A stretch of 43,918 nt of DNA. It comes from Bacillota bacterium (GTDB lineage: Bacteria; Bacillota; Desulfotomaculia; Desulfotomaculales; Ammonificaceae). Under the pieces are notes generated by a model. The model did not search any database. It had not been told where the DNA came from and saw nothing but the letters and a program-made list of their open reading frames with translations. Positions 30,903 through 39,962 of this stretch are shown here, piece after piece (position 1 is the stretch's first letter; each line of letters begins with the position of its first letter). The stretch lies in contig JAGUUY010000064.1 in assembly GCA_020063185.1 (NCBI GenBank), positions 1 through 43,918 on the forward strand, written 5' to 3'. The position numbers were made by a program, and so were the translations under genes.

Positions 30903-32036
30903 ATGGTACGATTACGGTTCGTTGTAACAGGCGGTGGAACGGGAGGTCACATTTATCCCGCGCTTGCGATTGCGCAGGGCCTGGGGGAAGCCTTTCCGGG
31001 ATGCCGGGTCCTTTACGTCGGTACTTCGCGAGGGTTGGAGGCCGATATTGTACCCAGGGCCGGAATCTCCTTCAAGGCGATTAGTGCCGCCGGGTTGAAA
31101 AGGCGCCTTACAATTAAAAACTTGTGGGCCGCCTACCTTGCTTTTCGGGGCGTGGCCGAGGCTTTGCGCCTGCTAAGGTCATTTAGGCCGCAGGTGGTGA
31201 TCGGGACCGGCGGTTATGTTTCCGGACCGGTGCTTCTGGCCGCCCACCTTTTGCGCGTACCGCTCCTGGTTCACGAACAAAACGCGTTTCCCGGGCTCAC
31301 CAACAGGCTCTTGGCACGTGTGGCCTGCCGGGTGATGCTCACCTTTCCCGAAGCTGCCGGGTATTTGCCGCGCGGGGCAAAGGTCCGGTTGACCGGGCTC
31401 CCGGTCAGGGACGAAATCACACGTGTTGACCGCGAACAAGCCAGGCTGCAATTGGGTGAAGGCGCCGGGACCGTGATTCTGTCCTTCGGCGGCAGTCGCG
31501 GGGCCGAGAGGCTTAACAAGGCCATGGCCGATGTGGTTAAAGCTTTTCAAGGAAGGCCGGACGTAAAGATTTACCACTCCACTGGGACCGCGGGATATGA
31601 TGATTTCCTGCGGCTTTTAAGGTCTATGGGTATAGACCTTCCAGGGCAGGGGAACGTTACCATTGCACCCTATTTTTATCAAATAGCGGCTTACCTTGCG
31701 GCGGCCGATCTCGTGGTTTGTCGGGCTGGAGCCGCAACCATAGCGGAATTGACATACCTGGGAAAGCCGGCGATTCTCATACCATATCCGTACGCGGCGT
31801 CCAATCATCAGGAGTTCAACGCCATGGCCCTGGCTAAAAAAGGGGCGGCTAACGTAATCAAGGATAAGGAGCTTTCAGGGGAGCGTCTTTTACGTGAGGT
31901 TAACGCGCTCCTGGCCGAACCGGGGCGTCTTCGACGAATGGCCGACCAAGCCGCTCGTCTGGCGAACCCTGATGCGCTGGAGGATATCATAACAAGTGTT
32001 AGGGAACTTGTAACACCCACTCGCGGGCGTGTATAA
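30903..32036 (+). CDS. murG: UDP-GlcNAc:lipid I N-acetylglucosaminyltransferase MurG
   Basis: MurG adds GlcNAc to lipid I to make lipid II at the inner membrane face. The 377-residue GT-B enzyme shows the N-terminal VTGGGTGGHIYPALA loop, VIGTGGYVSGP, HEQNAFPGLTNRLLA, SFGGSRGAERLN at the start of the second domain, and the UDP-GlcNAc site CRAGAATIAELTYLGKPAILIPYP. The ATG follows the spoVE stop by four bases with AAGGTG upstream, so the two are tightly coupled. Confidence 0.97.
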   Translation: MVRLRFVVTGGGTGGHIYPALAIAQGLGEAFPGCRVLYVGTSRGLEADIVPRAGISFKAISAAGLKRRLTIKNLWAAYLAFRGVAEALRLLRSFRPQVVIGTGGYVSGPVLLAAHLLRVPLLVHEQNAFPGLTNRLLARVACRVMLTFPEAAGYLPRGAKVRLTGLPVRDEITRVDREQARLQLGEGAGTVILSFGGSRGAERLNKAMADVVKAFQGRPDVKIYHSTGTAGYDDFLRLLRSMGIDLPGQGNVTIAPYFYQIAAYLAAADLVVCRAGAATIAELTYLGKPAILIPYPYAASNHQEFNAMALAKKGAANVIKDKELSGERLLREVNALLAEPGRLRRMADQAARLANPDALEDIITSVRELVTPTRGRV

Positions 32037-32146
32037 CCAACGGCCTCTTTTCACAACTTTCGGGGGGACAAGCTTGGTGACAGGCTGCTCAAACACTGCA
32101 TAAAATACCGTGGATGGTAAAGCGGGAAGGAGTATTCAGGAGAATA

Positions 32147-33517
32147 ATGGTTAATATACCGGAAAATGTTCACTTAGTCGGTATCGGCGGGGCCGGTATG
32201 AGCGGTCTAGCCGCGCTTCTCCTGTCCCGCGGGCACCGTGTGACAGGTTCGGATGTGAAGGCCTCTCCCGTTACAGACCGGTTACGGGATATCGGGGCTG
32301 TAATTTATACAGGACACGCTGCAGACCATCTGGGCGGCGCGGAAATGGTGGTCGTTTCTACGGCCATCAAGCCGGATAACGAAGAGGTTTTTGAAGGCCG
32401 GAGGCGCAACATTCCGATAGTTAGAAGAGGGGAACTCCTGGCGGAGGTAATGCGCGGTTACCGCGGCGTAGCGGTTGCCGGCGCGCACGGCAAAACCACA
32501 ACCACCGCCATGGTGGCGACGGTATTGTCTGCGGGCGGATTAGACCCTACCGTGCTGGTCGGCGGTGAATGGCCGGCGATAGGAGGAAACTTCCGATTGG
32601 GCCGCAGCGAATATTTCGTTACAGAGGCGGACGAAAGCGACGCTTCCTTCCTCTTGCTTTCCCCGGAAGTGGCGGTAGTAACCAACGTTGAGAACGACCA
32701 TCTGGATTACTATGGCGGTATGGATGTTCTAGTGGCGGCCTTCCGCCGGTTCATCGACAGGGTGCCGGAAAACGGGCTTGCAGTGGTCTGCCTGGACGAT
32801 CCAAGGTATGAAGCAATAGCCGGGAGGGCGAAAGGAACCGTGGTTACCTACGGGGAAAAACCGGAAGCGGACTTTCAGGTACGTGACATGGAGTTCAAGG
32901 GTATGGCTTCAACAGGAACCCTGTACTTCCGGGAAAGGCTTTGGGGCCGTTTGGCGCTGGACGTTCCCGGACGGCACAACCTGCTTAACGCAGCCTGCGC
33001 GGTCGCAGTCGGCCTCCATTTCGGGGTGGCGTTCGAAAGCGCCGCTGGAGCATTGGCATCGTTCAATCCCGTGAGGCGCCGTTTCGAGAAGTTGGGGGAA
33101 GCTGCCGGTGTCTTTGTTGTAGACGATTACGCCCACCATCCGACCGAGGTTGCGGCGACCATTCAGGCAGCGCGGCAGCTCAACCCGGGACGTGTTGTGG
33201 CGGTTTTTCAGCCGCACCGCTATACGCGAACGGCCCTTTTGTATAAAGAGTTCGGTAGGGCTTTTGGCGCTGCCGACCTGGTGGTGGTAGACGAGATATA
33301 CGCCGCCGGGGAAAACCCCCTGAACGGAGTCAGCGCCGACTTGATCCGAGAAGCGATCGCCCGGAACGGGCAGGAAGCACTCCGGTTGCCGGGCGACGGA
33401 GGGGCCGTATACCTGAAGCGCATCGTACGGCCGGGCGATGTGGTATTAACCCTCGGGGCCGGCGACATATACAAGGTCGGCCGGGAACTGGTCAAAATAA
33501 TGTCAGAACATTCATGA
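32147..33517 (+). CDS. murC: UDP-MurNAc:L-alanine ligase MurC
   Basis: MurC adds L-Ala to UDP-MurNAc. The N-terminal domain has the HLVGIGGAGMSGLA motif, the ATP loop is AHGKTTTT (about 113-120), and ATEADESD-type sequence (VTEADESDASFL), VDDYAHHPTEV and FQPHRYTRT are all present. I chose the ATG at 32147 with AGGAG just upstream; the frame extends to an ATG at 32114 but those 11 residues are not family-like. The product is about 456 residues. It follows murG by 110 bp and precedes murB by 91 bp. Confidence 0.96.
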   Translation: MVNIPENVHLVGIGGAGMSGLAALLLSRGHRVTGSDVKASPVTDRLRDIGAVIYTGHAADHLGGAEMVVVSTAIKPDNEEVFEGRRRNIPIVRRGELLAEVMRGYRGVAVAGAHGKTTTTAMVATVLSAGGLDPTVLVGGEWPAIGGNFRLGRSEYFVTEADESDASFLLLSPEVAVVTNVENDHLDYYGGMDVLVAAFRRFIDRVPENGLAVVCLDDPRYEAIAGRAKGTVVTYGEKPEADFQVRDMEFKGMASTGTLYFRERLWGRLALDVPGRHNLLNAACAVAVGLHFGVAFESAAGALASFNPVRRRFEKLGEAAGVFVVDDYAHHPTEVAATIQAARQLNPGRVVAVFQPHRYTRTALLYKEFGRAFGAADLVVVDEIYAAGENPLNGVSADLIREAIARNGQEALRLPGDGGAVYLKRIVRPGDVVLTLGAGDIYKVGRELVKIMSEHS

Positions 33518-33608
33518 GTCGGCCCTTACGGAATATCAGCTTTCGGCCTTCGTCATTATAGCCCTTAATCAACGGCTTGTGAGCCATGTCTTTGGAGGAA
33601 GAACAGCA

Positions 33609-34574
33609 ATGTCTTATCTGCCTCGAAGTATTGCGAGTAGGATTAAGGGGAAGGTACTCTACAACGAACCTTTGAGAAACCATACCACCTGGCGTATCGG
33701 CGGACCGGCCGATATATTCGTGGAACCGGCTTCACGCAAAGACATCGCCCTACTTCTTGAGTTTGCCATGGCGAACGAGCAGCCGCTTACGGTAATCGGA
33801 AACGGCTCGAACCTGCTTGTGAGCGATAACGGCCTGAAGGGGGTAGTGGTAAAGATCGGTGACGCATTGGGGCGCGTGCGCATCGTTGAAGAAAAGCTGA
33901 TTGCGGAAGCCGGAGCGAAACTGGGCCGCGTAACGGCCATCGCTCAGGCCGCCGGTTTGGGGGGCCTGGAGTTTGCTGTAGGGATACCGGCCAGCATAGG
34001 CGGGGCGGTCACGATGAACGCGGGGGCCAATGGGGTTTCGATAGGCGATGTTGTAGATTCGGTAACGGTCATGGACCACCAGGGCGGGCAGCGTATGCTA
34101 AGCGCCGCCGACCTTGATTTCGGCTACCGGACCTCACGGCTGCAACGTATGGAAGCGGTGGTCGTGGAGGTCGAACTGCGTTTGGCGGCTCGCGACCCTC
34201 TGGAAATCAGGCGGCGGAGTGAGGAGTATCTCAGGCGGAGGCGCGTCACGCAGCCGTTGGATTCCCCGAGTGCCGGGAGCGTTTTTAAAAACCCGCCGGG
34301 TGAAGCCGCCGGCCGCCTTATCGAACTGGCTGGGGCTAAAGGGATGCGGGTCGGCGATGCGGTGGTTTCGACAAAACACGCGAATTTTATCATTAACGCG
34401 GGCAATGCGAAGGCGGCGGACGTACTGTTGTTAATCGATAAAATAAGAACAATAGTACGGGATAAGTTTGGTATCGATTTAGAACTAGAGGTGAAAGTAA
34501 TTGGCAACAGCGGGGCGGGATGGCTGGATGCGATTTGTCATCAAGGGTCCAAACCGCTTGCAGGGAGCGATTAA
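33609..34574 (+). CDS. murB: UDP-N-acetylenolpyruvoylglucosamine reductase MurB
   Basis: MurB reduces UDP-GlcNAc-enolpyruvate to UDP-MurNAc with FAD and NADPH. Visible marks are NHTTWRIGGPADIFVEP, the FAD-binding GNGSNLLVSD, GIPASIGGAVTMNAGA, the catalytic serine in SPSAGSVFKNP, and KHANFIINAGNA. The type I enzyme usually ends soon after the L.LE.EVK.IG motif; here about 22 more residues follow, in the region that also encodes the start of murA in another frame. The overlap with murA is 74 bases (47 if the later murA start is used). The ATG has GGAGGAAG nine bases upstream. The product is about 321 residues. Confidence 0.95.
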   Translation: MSYLPRSIASRIKGKVLYNEPLRNHTTWRIGGPADIFVEPASRKDIALLLEFAMANEQPLTVIGNGSNLLVSDNGLKGVVVKIGDALGRVRIVEEKLIAEAGAKLGRVTAIAQAAGLGGLEFAVGIPASIGGAVTMNAGANGVSIGDVVDSVTVMDHQGGQRMLSAADLDFGYRTSRLQRMEAVVVEVELRLAARDPLEIRRRSEEYLRRRRVTQPLDSPSAGSVFKNPPGEAAGRLIELAGAKGMRVGDAVVSTKHANFIINAGNAKAADVLLLIDKIRTIVRDKFGIDLELEVKVIGNSGAGWLDAICHQGSKPLAGSD

Positions 34575-35778
34575 AGTAAGCGGCGCCAAGAATGCTGCTC
34601 TCCCCATTTTGGCTGCGGCTTTGCTCTGCGACGGAGTAAGCGCGATCGAAGGAGTTCCTCGATTAAATGACGTGGATGTAATGTGCGAGGTAATGAAACC
34701 GCTCGGTATACAATGCCGGTGGCAAAATGAGAACATTCTGGTAGACACTACGAACATCAAGCTGGAGGAAATTTCCGAAAAGTTAATGCGGCGAATGCGC
34801 GCTTCCTGTTTGGTTTTGGGACCGCTTTTAGCCCGGTTCGGACGCGTAAAGATTTCGCAACCGGGGGGGTGTAATATAGGTTCACGGCCTATCGACCTCC
34901 ACTTAAAGGGTCTCAGGGCCCTCGGAGCCCAGATAACGGAGCGGTCAGGTTATTTAATGGCTAAGGCCAACCGGCTAAAGGGGGCGGAAATCCATCTTGA
35001 TGTGCCGAGCGTCGGGGCAACGGAAAACTTGATCATGGCTGCTGTTTTTGCCGAAGGTACAACGGTGATCAGGAATGCGGCCAAGGAACCGGAGATTGTC
35101 GATCTCCAAAACTTTCTGAACCGAGCGGGGGGCCGAATTAGAGGTGCGGGGACGCCGACCGTCAGAATCGATCCGGTCAAATCGCTGGTCGGCCCGCAAG
35201 GCCACCGGATTATATCAGATAGAATTGAAGCCGGCACCCACATCATCGCTGCGGCGCTTTCGGGCGGCGACGTGGAGGTGCAGAACGTTATTCCCGAACA
35301 CGTAGAGCCTTTGCTTGCAAAACTCCGCGAGGCGGGGGTCGGTATAGAATTAAACGGCGATACGATACGAGTCCGGCGGGAAGGCCCCATCAAGGCGGTG
35401 GATATCCGGACGATGCCTTACCCCGGTTTTCCTACCGACCTCCAGGCCCAGATGTGCGTTTTGCTGGCTGTCGCCGAAGGTACCAGCGTGGTCACGGAGA
35501 CTGTGTTCGAAAACCGTTTTAAACACATTCCTGAACTGCGACGGATGGGTGTGGACATTTATATTGAAGGCCGAACCGTGGTAATCCGGGGCGTAAAAAA
35601 GCTTAGCGGGGCCCACGTTGAGGCGCCGGACCTTCGTGCAGGGGCGGCATTGGTACTGGCGGGTTTGGTCGCTGACAATACTACGGTGGTCGATGATATC
35701 GAGCACATCGACCGCGGGTACGAATCTCTGGAGGAGAAATACCAAACCCTGGGAGCTTGTATTGAAAGGGTCAGCTAG
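34501..35778 (+). CDS. murA: UDP-GlcNAc 1-carboxyvinyltransferase MurA
   Basis: MurA transfers enolpyruvate from PEP to UDP-GlcNAc, the first committed step of peptidoglycan synthesis and the target of fosfomycin. The 425-residue inside-out barrel shows KVSGAKNAALP with the catalytic lysine, LPGPLLARFG-type sequence, the fosfomycin-reactive Cys in QPGGCNIGSRPIDLH (Cys124), and PYPGFPTDLQAQM. A TTG at 34501 with GAGGTG seven bases upstream is my preferred start; the ATG at 34528 is possible. It overlaps the end of murB. The Cys is present, so fosfomycin sensitivity by this site is expected. Confidence 0.96.
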   Translation: MATAGRDGWMRFVIKGPNRLQGAIKVSGAKNAALPILAAALLCDGVSAIEGVPRLNDVDVMCEVMKPLGIQCRWQNENILVDTTNIKLEEISEKLMRRMRASCLVLGPLLARFGRVKISQPGGCNIGSRPIDLHLKGLRALGAQITERSGYLMAKANRLKGAEIHLDVPSVGATENLIMAAVFAEGTTVIRNAAKEPEIVDLQNFLNRAGGRIRGAGTPTVRIDPVKSLVGPQGHRIISDRIEAGTHIIAAALSGGDVEVQNVIPEHVEPLLAKLREAGVGIELNGDTIRVRREGPIKAVDIRTMPYPGFPTDLQAQMCVLLAVAEGTSVVTETVFENRFKHIPELRRMGVDIYIEGRTVVIRGVKKLSGAHVEAPDLRAGAALVLAGLVADNTTVVDDIEHIDRGYESLEEKYQTLGACIERVS

Positions 35779-35916
35779 TTGTACAAAATGCATACTACGG
35801 CGAGCTTACGCCGGTAAAGGGCCTATCACAGTCGTTTCATATCAAATGGGGCGGCTTTTTTTCTATTGTATTGGTGGACAGGTACTGGTTATATTGTAGT
35901 TAAGCGAGGCAGACAG

Positions 35917-36729
35917 TTGGTGGGAAAGCCTGAAAAACCATTGAAAAACTCCTTCGAACGGATCTGTATCTTGTTGCTGCTTCTTTTTACGGGGTTCGTT
36001 TTATTAAACTCCTCCTTTTTTTGCATCGACGGGATAACAGTTACAGGAAATAAATCTCTAACACCGGAGGAAATTACCAGGGCTTCTGGAATTCCTGTAG
36101 GTGAGAATATTTTTCGTATTAACCTGCGCGACGCTGCGGCACGGGTCAAAGCAATTCCCGCCGTTAAAGAAGTAAGCCTCGCCCGCCGGTTTCCTGCGCG
36201 GGTGGAGATTATGCTTATCGAAAGGGAAGCGATGGTGCTGGTTTCCGGGAGAGGCGGCTTTTACGGTCTGGACGGTGGCGGCGTGTGCATTCGTAAAGTC
36301 GACGCCGCGGCTCCTCTTCCCATCTTGACCGGCGTGGGCGTTGCGCCGCCGCCCGGGGGGGAACTCGATACAGAAGAGTTTCGCATTGCGGTTGAGGTTT
36401 TAGGGTCTCTGGATGGGGATCTAATTTCAGGGCTCGCCGAAATACACATTTCTCCTTTCGGATTGGTCGAAGCTTATACCACCGAAGGAGTAAAAATTCG
36501 TTTCGGCCGGCCGGAAGAGCTGACGGAGAAGGGAAGAACACTTTGCGGTATCCTCAACCAGGTTGAGGACCGGAAAGTGGTATATATCGACCTGAGTGTC
36601 AGCAAACGGCCGGTGGTAAAGTTCGCAGTACAGGGGGTATACGAGAGTGCGGATAATCCACCTGTCGATGTTGCTGGTAGCCCTTTTCCTGGGTTTGATG
36701 ATGGCGGTGCAGTACCGGTTATCCCGTGA
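35917..36729 (+). CDS. divIB: Cell division protein FtsQ/DivIB
   Basis: FtsQ/DivIB is a bitopic division protein with one membrane segment (about residues 17-36) and an extracellular POTRA domain, which starts with IDGITVTGNKSLTPEEI and contains GENIFRINLRDAAARVKAIPAV and VSLARRFPARVEIMLIERE. A beta domain with the motif (V)YIDLSVSKRPVVK follows. The TTG at 35917 has GCGAGG seven bases upstream; the frame extends to 35866 without family character. Length is about 270 residues. Its last 83 bases overlap the start of the next gene in another frame, and the C-terminal 27 residues are not family-like. Confidence 0.9.
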   Translation: MVGKPEKPLKNSFERICILLLLLFTGFVLLNSSFFCIDGITVTGNKSLTPEEITRASGIPVGENIFRINLRDAAARVKAIPAVKEVSLARRFPARVEIMLIEREAMVLVSGRGGFYGLDGGGVCIRKVDAAAPLPILTGVGVAPPPGGELDTEEFRIAVEVLGSLDGDLISGLAEIHISPFGLVEAYTTEGVKIRFGRPEELTEKGRTLCGILNQVEDRKVVYIDLSVSKRPVVKFAVQGVYESADNPPVDVAGSPFPGFDDGGAVPVIP

Positions 36730-37354
36730 TGTCGAGCGCACCGTTCCGATCCAGAGGGTTCAGCGCCTGTCTGCCCAGGTAGAGTCGGCGCGGATGGAAA
36801 GGGACAGGTTCCAGATGCGCGTAACGGAACTGAGAAATGAACTCGATACGGTTACCACCCAGGCCGGCCTGAAACCGCTCAAGGAAAAACTGGCCCAATA
36901 CCGTATAGAAGCCGGGTTGGTTCCGGTAACCGGACCCGGCGTCGAGGTGAGCTTGAACGATAGTAATACCGCCCTCCAGCCGGGGCAAAACCCCAACCTG
37001 TACGTCCTTCACGATGAGGACGTGCTGCGGGTGCTCAACGAACTGCGTGCCGCCGGCGCCGAGGTGATGGCGATCAACGGGGAACGTTTGCTGTCTACAA
37101 GCGAAGTACGGTGTATCGGCCCCACCATTTTAGTCAACAAGATCAGGCGGGTTGCCGCGCCGTTTGTGATAACGGCCGTTGGGGAGCCCGATACCATGAT
37201 CAGCGCTCTAAAAATGCGGGGCGGCGTGGTTGACACTCTCCAGCAATTCTGGGGTATCCAGGTTACGGTTAGAAAAATGAACCAGGTGACTATCCCGGCG
37301 TACAGAGGAAGCCGGATGTTTACGCATGCCAGGGAAGCTGGAGGGGAGCGATAG
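36647..37354 (+). CDS. ylxW: DUF881 family protein, YlxW-like
   Basis: The 235-residue protein has one N-terminal membrane segment (about 6-22), a coiled coil (RLSAQVESARMERDRFQMRV), then the DUF881 domain with VPVTGPGVEVSLNDS, LHDEDVLRVLNELRAAGAEVMAINGERL and the C-terminal QVTIPAYRG. Bacillus has two genes of this family, ylxW and ylxX, between divIB and sbp; the order here is identical. The function is unknown but the family tracks division clusters of Gram-positive bacteria. The GTG start has GGGGGT eight bases upstream and overlaps divIB by 83 bases. Its stop abuts the next start. Confidence 0.88.
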   Translation: MRIIHLSMLLVALFLGLMMAVQYRLSRDVERTVPIQRVQRLSAQVESARMERDRFQMRVTELRNELDTVTTQAGLKPLKEKLAQYRIEAGLVPVTGPGVEVSLNDSNTALQPGQNPNLYVLHDEDVLRVLNELRAAGAEVMAINGERLLSTSEVRCIGPTILVNKIRRVAAPFVITAVGEPDTMISALKMRGGVVDTLQQFWGIQVTVRKMNQVTIPAYRGSRMFTHAREAGGER

Positions 37355-38047
37355 GTGTCCAAACGCTACACTATAGGACTTGTAGCCCTCGTGCTGGGCC
37401 TGCTGCTGGCGCTGCAATTCCGCACCACGCAAAACATCGAGCCGACAGTACCCTACGACCGGGCGAGCGAGCTGACTGCGGAGCTGAGGGCCTTGGAGAA
37501 AGAAACCACCGGGCTGGAGGCCGACGTCGGCGATCTCGAAAGAAAACTATCTCGTGCGCGCATGGGGTATACCCAGGCGGAAGAAATCTTAAGATCGGAA
37601 GTGAAAGACGCGGCGGTAATTGCCGGCGTGACCGCCGTCGAGGGGCCCGGTGTAAGGGTGCGTATCAACAATCCGGCAGGTCAAGGAGCCCAGAGCGGTA
37701 TCTTCACCGTCCGTGACGAAGATCTGTTGAAGTTGCTAAACGAGTTGCGTGCGACGGGAGCCGAGGCTATGAGCATCAACGGGCAGCGTATTATTTCCAC
37801 CTCGGAAGTGCGTTTGGCGGGCTCATTCATAAATGTTAATACGCAGAAGATTACGCCGCCTTACGAGATTTTGGCCATAGGAGGGCCCGCCGCCCTCAGG
37901 AGCAGCCTGGAAATCAGAAATGGTCTGGTTGAGACCCTGCGGGACTGGGGTATGGAGGTAACGGTGGAGGATGATGACCGCATTGTCATTCCGGCATACA
38001 GAGGGTCTTTGAAGTTCGAGTACGCACAGCAGGCGAGGGAAGGCTGA
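37355..38047 (+). CDS. ylxX: DUF881 family protein, YlxX-like
   Basis: This 230-residue protein is a paralogue of the preceding gene, with the same layout: an N-terminal membrane segment (about 5-20), a coiled coil (ELRALEKETTGLEADVGDLERKL region) and DUF881 with VEGPGVRVRINNP, VRDEDLLKLLNELRATGAEAMSINGQRI and VIPAYRG. The GTG start directly follows the stop of ylxW (no gap), with GGAGGGGAG upstream. The pair arose by duplication and is kept together in many Firmicutes. Its stop is followed by 240 bp containing heptad repeats before sbp. Confidence 0.88.
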   Translation: MSKRYTIGLVALVLGLLLALQFRTTQNIEPTVPYDRASELTAELRALEKETTGLEADVGDLERKLSRARMGYTQAEEILRSEVKDAAVIAGVTAVEGPGVRVRINNPAGQGAQSGIFTVRDEDLLKLLNELRATGAEAMSINGQRIISTSEVRLAGSFINVNTQKITPPYEILAIGGPAALRSSLEIRNGLVETLRDWGMEVTVEDDDRIVIPAYRGSLKFEYAQQAREG

Positions 38048-38164
38048 TGGACCTGAAGGATGAGGGATGAAAGTACATTTAAAAGTTCTTCATCCTTGCA
38101 AGGAGCCCGGAGACACAGGCCAGATCGCTGCATAATAACTTTTGGTCTTCTTATCAACATGGAA

Positions 38165-38241
38165 CGTTGAAACGGACCCCCAAGGTCCACGCTCGAACCG
38201 TGAACTGTGAACTGTGAACTGTGAACGGATCTCCAAGGTCC
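38165..38241. repeat. Heptad array GTGAACT with paired GGACC/GGTCC hairpins
   Basis: Four heptads, GTGAACT three times and GTGAACG (38200-38227), lie between two copies of a short hairpin: GGACCCCCAAGGTCC (38174-38188) and GGATCTCCAAGGTCC (38227-38241). Both are preceded by GAAAC- or GAAC-type sequence. The same hairpin recurs in inverted orientation at 10149-10163 and 41020-41033. Confidence 0.75.
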
Positions 38242-38288
38242 ATCATTTTGAGCCCAACTCGAACCAATTCCTAAGGAGGACTTTTGCG

Positions 38289-38648
38289 ATGTGGGTCGGT
38301 ATCTGGCTGGCGATAATTGGTCTGGTCATCGGTATAGCGGTCGGGCTTAAGGTTCCGCTTGTTTTTCCACAAGCATACGGGAAGTATATGGGGCTGGCGG
38401 TGCTAGCGGCCCTGGACTCGGTCTTCGGCGGGGTTCGCGCTTCCATGGAAGAACGCTTTGATAACGTGATTTTTTTGAGCGGCTTCTTCAGCAATGCCCT
38501 GTTGGCGGCCGGACTGGTATTCATCGGCGACCGTCTCGGGGTTGAACTTTATACGGCGGCGATCGTCGCTTTCGGCGTACGTCTCTTCCAAAACTTGGGT
38601 ATAATCAGGCGCTATCTGCTGAAAAAATCTAATAAAGTAAAAAAGTAA
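38289..38648 (+). CDS. sbp: Small basic membrane protein Sbp (DUF1290)
   Basis: Sbp is a small membrane protein found next to ftsZ in Firmicutes; its function is unclear. The ATG at 38289 has a strong ribosome site AAGGAGG (38273-38279), and a longer frame from 38214 runs back into the repeat region without homology. The 119-residue product has four hydrophobic segments (VGIWLAIIGLVIGIAVGL, YMGLAVLAALDSVFGGVRA, FLSGFFSNALLAAGLVF, LYTAAIVAFGVRLF) and a basic end rich in lysine. These match the DUF1290 family. ftsA, which usually follows, is missing; ftsZ comes next. Confidence 0.9.
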   Translation: MWVGIWLAIIGLVIGIAVGLKVPLVFPQAYGKYMGLAVLAALDSVFGGVRASMEERFDNVIFLSGFFSNALLAAGLVFIGDRLGVELYTAAIVAFGVRLFQNLGIIRRYLLKKSNKVKK

Positions 38649-38851
38649 AAATTGTCGTTTTAGAAAAGGGAATACGGTTGCGGCGTGGAATGTCTATAAC
38701 TTAATATCCAGGGGAATGAATTGGTACTGGACCTTAACTATTCCCAAAATCGGAAATTGCACCGTGGACGTATCTGGTAAAAAGCCCGCCGGTAAACCGG
38801 GGCTGTGTGGCGCAGTCTCATGTTACCTGATTGAGGAGGGGAGCTAAGACG

Positions 38852-39901
38852 GTGATTGACGTCGAAGTCGATCTGGAAAAGTTTGCAAACATTAAGGTAA
38901 TTGGTGTCGGTGGTGGTGGAAATAACGCTGTAAACAGGATGATCGCCGCGGGGGTTAAAGGGGTAGATTTTATTGCGATAAATACTGACGCGCAGGCGTT
39001 GTCTATGTCCCAAAGCGCGCTCAAAATCCAGATCGGTGCGAAGCTCACCAAAGGACTGGGTGCAGGCGGGAACCCTGAAATTGGGGAAAAAGCGGCAGAG
39101 GAAAGCAAAGAGGAGGTAGCCGCGGGTATAAAGGGCGCGGATATGGTGTTTGTGACCGCCGGTATGGGTGGCGGGACCGGAACCGGTGGGGCGCCCATCA
39201 TTGCGGAGTTGGCCAAGGAGTTGGGATCACTTACGGTAGGTGTGGTGACCAGGCCGTTTGCTTTTGAAGGACGGAAAAGGCAGGTGCAGGCGGAAACAGG
39301 CATCGCCAGGTTACGGGAACGGGTCGATACCCTGATTACAATTCCCAACGACAGGTTGCTCCAGGTGATAGATAAGAACACCTCGATGGTGGAAGCCTTC
39401 CGTATTGCCGATGACGTCCTGCGGCAGGGAGTTCAGGGCATCTCGGACCTGATTGCGGTGCCGGGATTGATCAACCTTGACTTCGCCGACGTCCGCACCA
39501 TAATGAAAGACGCCGGCTCCGCCCTGATGGGCATAGGCGTAGCCCGGGGAGAGAGCCGGGCGGTGGAGGCCGCGAGGCTGGCCATCTCGAGTCCCCTGCT
39601 CGAAACGACGATTGAGGGAGCGCGGGGTGTGCTGCTGAACATGACCGGCGACGCGACGATGAAGTTGCTTGAGGTTAATGAGGCGGCCCAAATTATTGCG
39701 CAAGTAGTTGATCCCGAGGCCAACATTATTTTCGGCGCCGTCATCGACGAAGGTTTGAATGACGAGGTGCGTGTGACGGTCATTGCAACCGGTTTCGAAA
39801 ACCGAATCCTTCGGCAAACTACGGAAATTGACCTCAAGGCGGCCAGCCAGCATGAGGATCTCGACATTCCTATGTTTTTACTCCGGAGGGCCAACAAGTA
39901 A
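38852..39901 (+). CDS. ftsZ: Cell division protein FtsZ
   Basis: FtsZ is the tubulin-like GTPase that forms the division ring. It has [18 protein letters not shown] at the N-terminus, the tubulin signature GGGTGTG (about 106-112), the T7-loop [22 protein letters not shown], and the conserved C-terminal peptide [11 protein letters not shown] that binds FtsA, SepF or similar partners. I use the GTG at 38852, with GGAGGGG ten bases upstream; the frame reaches back to 38831 but those residues are not conserved. The 349-residue length is normal. The 203-bp gap before it holds a small stem (38778-38799) but no convincing promoter. Confidence 0.96.
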   Translation: MIDVEVDLEKFANIKVIGVGGGGNNAVNRMIAAGVKGVDFIAINTDAQALSMSQSALKIQIGAKLTKGLGAGGNPEIGEKAAEESKEEVAAGIKGADMVFVTAGMGGGTGTGGAPIIAELAKELGSLTVGVVTRPFAFEGRKRQVQAETGIARLRERVDTLITIPNDRLLQVIDKNTSMVEAFRIADDVLRQGVQGISDLIAVPGLINLDFADVRTIMKDAGSALMGIGVARGESRAVEAARLAISSPLLETTIEGARGVLLNMTGDATMKLLEVNEAAQIIAQVVDPEANIIFGAVIDEGLNDEVRVTVIATGFENRILRQTTEIDLKAASQHEDLDIPMFLLRRANK

Positions 39902-39962
39902 ACGTGGGGTAACACCTAACCTAAACAAGAGCTAGGCCGAACCATAATTTTACAGATTTTGC

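Noticed and set aside
36001-36034. A selenocysteine or frameshift event in divIB, since its C-terminus looks foreign
   Set aside because: The POTRA and beta domains are continuous in one frame with no internal stop; only the overlap tail is unusual.
38778-38799. Stem AGCCC/GGGCT upstream of ftsZ as a terminator
   Set aside because: It has no T tract and lies just before the ftsZ ribosome site; at most it is a leader structure.
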